Source: Phycisphaerales bacterium
GTDB taxonomy: Bacteria > Planctomycetota > Phycisphaerae > Phycisphaerales > UBA1924
Length of the DNA: 64,000 nt
NCBI GenBank assembly: GCA_040217175.1
Contig: JAVJNT010000002.1
Location: 1,558,001 to 1,622,000 of the forward strand
Direction: 5' to 3'
Below the pieces are notes generated by a model, which was not told the DNA's origin, ran no database searches, and saw nothing but the letters and a program-made list of their open reading frames with translations. Shown piece by piece: positions 62,832-64,000 of the stretch; position 1 is the first letter of the stretch, and each line of letters opens with the position of its first letter. Position numbers and translations under genes: made by a program.

Positions 62832-64000
62832 ATGGCCGGCATCGAGAGCTTCATCAATACGCTCAACGGTCTGCTCTTCAGCGACTACGTGGTGTTCGCG
62901 TTGATCATCGTCGGCCTGCTCTTCACCATCTGGAGCGGCTTCGGCCAGTACCGGGCGCTGACGCACGGCGTGTCGGTCGTCCGCGGCAGGTACGACGACA
63001 AGAACGATCCGGGCGCCATCAACCACTTCCAGGCGCTCTCGGCGGCGCTCTCGGCAACGGTCGGGCTGGGCAACATCGGCGGCGTCGCCCTCGCGGTGGC
63101 GCTGGGCGGGCCCGGCGCCGTCTTCTGGATGTGGATCATCGGCATCCTGGGCATGGCCCTCAAGATGACCGAGGTCACCCAGAGCATGCTCTACCGCAAC
63201 ACCGACGATCCCGACAACCCGCACGGCGGCCCCATGTTCGTCGTACGCGAGGGCTTCAAGAAGTGGGGGCTCGGCCCGCTGGGCGCCATCTTCGGTGGCG
63301 TCTTCTGCGTCACGCTGCTCATCAGCGCCATCACGGGCGGCAACATGTTCCAGGCCTGGAACGTCGCCGACCTGAGCAAGAACTACTTCGAGGTGCCACA
63401 GGTCGTCACCGGCATCATCCTGGCGATCGTCGTCGGGCTGGTGATCATCGGCGGCATCAAGCGCATCGGTTCGGTCGCCGGCCGCATCGTGCCGCTGATG
63501 TGCGTGCTGTACGTCGCCGCGGCGCTCTACGTCCTCGTCATGAACATCTCGGTCATCCCCGACATGCTCATGCTGATCATCCGCAGCGGCTTGCCGGGCT
63601 TCCTTGGCGGGCAGGACCCGCTTCCGGCTGGCGCCTTCCTCGGCGGTACGTTCGCGTACGCGGCGATGTGGGGCGTGAAGCGCGCCCTGTTCAGCTCCGA
63701 GGCCGGCCAGGGCTCGAGCCCCATCGCCCACTCGGCGGCCAAGACCGACGAGCCCGTCCGCGAGGGCGTGGTCGCCGGCCTCGAGCCCTTCATCGACACC
63801 ATCGTGGTGTGCACGCTGACGGCCCTGGTGATCCTGTCCAGCGGCGCGTACAACCGCCCGCCCGAGGCATACGTCGCCGATGATCAGGCGATGCAGGTCG
63901 TCCAGGCGACCGACGCCGACGGCCAGCCGATCGAGAATACCTGGACGATGGGCACCGCACCGCTGCCCGGCAAGACCGACGCTGCGAAGCGCACGCTGAG
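62832..64000 (+). CDS. AGCS-family sodium:amino acid symporter, 3' truncated
   Basis: The frame is open from ATG 62832 to the window end (389 codons visible). AAAGGA precedes the start. The protein shows the AGCS signature A-T-V-G-L-G-N-I-G-G-V-A-L-A near residue 78, G-M-A-L-K-M-T-E near 105, and S-S-E-A-G-Q-G-S-S-P-I-A-H-S around 295, with about eight hydrophobic helices in view. Members import alanine or glycine with Na+. After residue 345 a hydrophilic segment appears to begin an insertion that runs off the window. Confidence 0.9.
   Translation, partial: MAGIESFINTLNGLLFSDYVVFALIIVGLLFTIWSGFGQYRALTHGVSVVRGRYDDKNDPGAINHFQALSAALSATVGLGNIGGVALAVALGGPGAVFWMWIIGILGMALKMTEVTQSMLYRNTDDPDNPHGGPMFVVREGFKKWGLGPLGAIFGGVFCVTLLISAITGGNMFQAWNVADLSKNYFEVPQVVTGIILAIVVGLVIIGGIKRIGSVAGRIVPLMCVLYVAAALYVLVMNISVIPDMLMLIIRSGLPGFLGGQDPLPAGAFLGGTFAYAAMWGVKRALFSSEAGQGSSPIAHSAAKTDEPVREGVVAGLEPFIDTIVVCTLTALVILSSGAYNRPPEAYVADDQAMQVVQATDADGQPIENTWTMGTAPLPGKTDAAKRTL

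Overview
The window is a high-GC, densely coded chromosomal segment that looks like Planctomycetota, probably class Phycisphaerae. The evidence is the set of large secreted proteins ending in an EF-hand-like, dockerin-type module with repeated F-D-F-L-x-F-Q-N motifs and a near-terminal Cys. Two of them also carry runs of D-C-N-G-N-G-x-x-D-E-C-type repeats. An ECF sigma factor paired with a Ser/Thr kinase-WD40 protein, the FG-GAP proteins, and LPS genes (kdsA, kdsD, lptB) fit the same group. Lineage is inferred from gene content only. No rRNA, tRNA, insertion sequence, prophage or CRISPR array was seen.

Layout. 1-6 kb: the end of an MgtC-type gene and a tandem pair of metzincin-like secreted proteases. 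6-11 kb: priA, a class IV aminotransferase, murD and a YdjY-domain lipoprotein. 11-19 kb: a minus-strand run (solute-binding lipoprotein, GT-C-type membrane enzyme, LPG-synthase-TM-like protein, nadE, panB, htrA). 19-22 kb: DUF4870 protein, lptB, PEGA lipoprotein, flavin reductase. 22-23 kb: mraZ with an apparent autoregulatory promoter, followed by a roughly 400-bp stretch without a convincing gene that looks like a structured RNA ending in a strong terminator. 23-30 kb: DUF427, Nudix, an nfeD-nfeD-floA operon, a 3D-domain protein, TauE/SafE and htpX. 30-38 kb: a galE-hydrolase-unknown-YyaL operon, DUF368/PopT and lgt. 38-45 kb: a repeat array, a dockerin-type protein, kdsA divergent from an ABC exporter, DinB, PhzF and a beta-propeller protein. 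45-52 kb: a large unknown dockerin-type protein, a small membrane protein, the kinase/ECF pair and scpA. 52-61 kb: kdsD and three FG-GAP/dockerin paralogues, with an Fn3-like protein and a second repeat array between the second and third. 61-64 kb: a membrane P-loop ATPase and a truncated AGCS symporter.

Much of the window serves the envelope: peptidoglycan (murD, mraZ, DUF368), LPS (kdsA, kdsD, lptB), lipoproteins (lgt and several clients), membrane quality control (htrA, htpX, nfeD/floA), and eight secreted proteins sharing the same C-terminal module. The most unusual signal is a pair of intergenic arrays (38.05-38.27 kb and 58.60-58.77 kb) built on an exact 21-bp period. Each unit holds a 10-bp dyad of form CAC-N4-GTG. 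The four central bases differ between arrays but stay self-complementary, which suggests arrays of sites for a dimeric DNA-binding protein spaced two helical turns apart.
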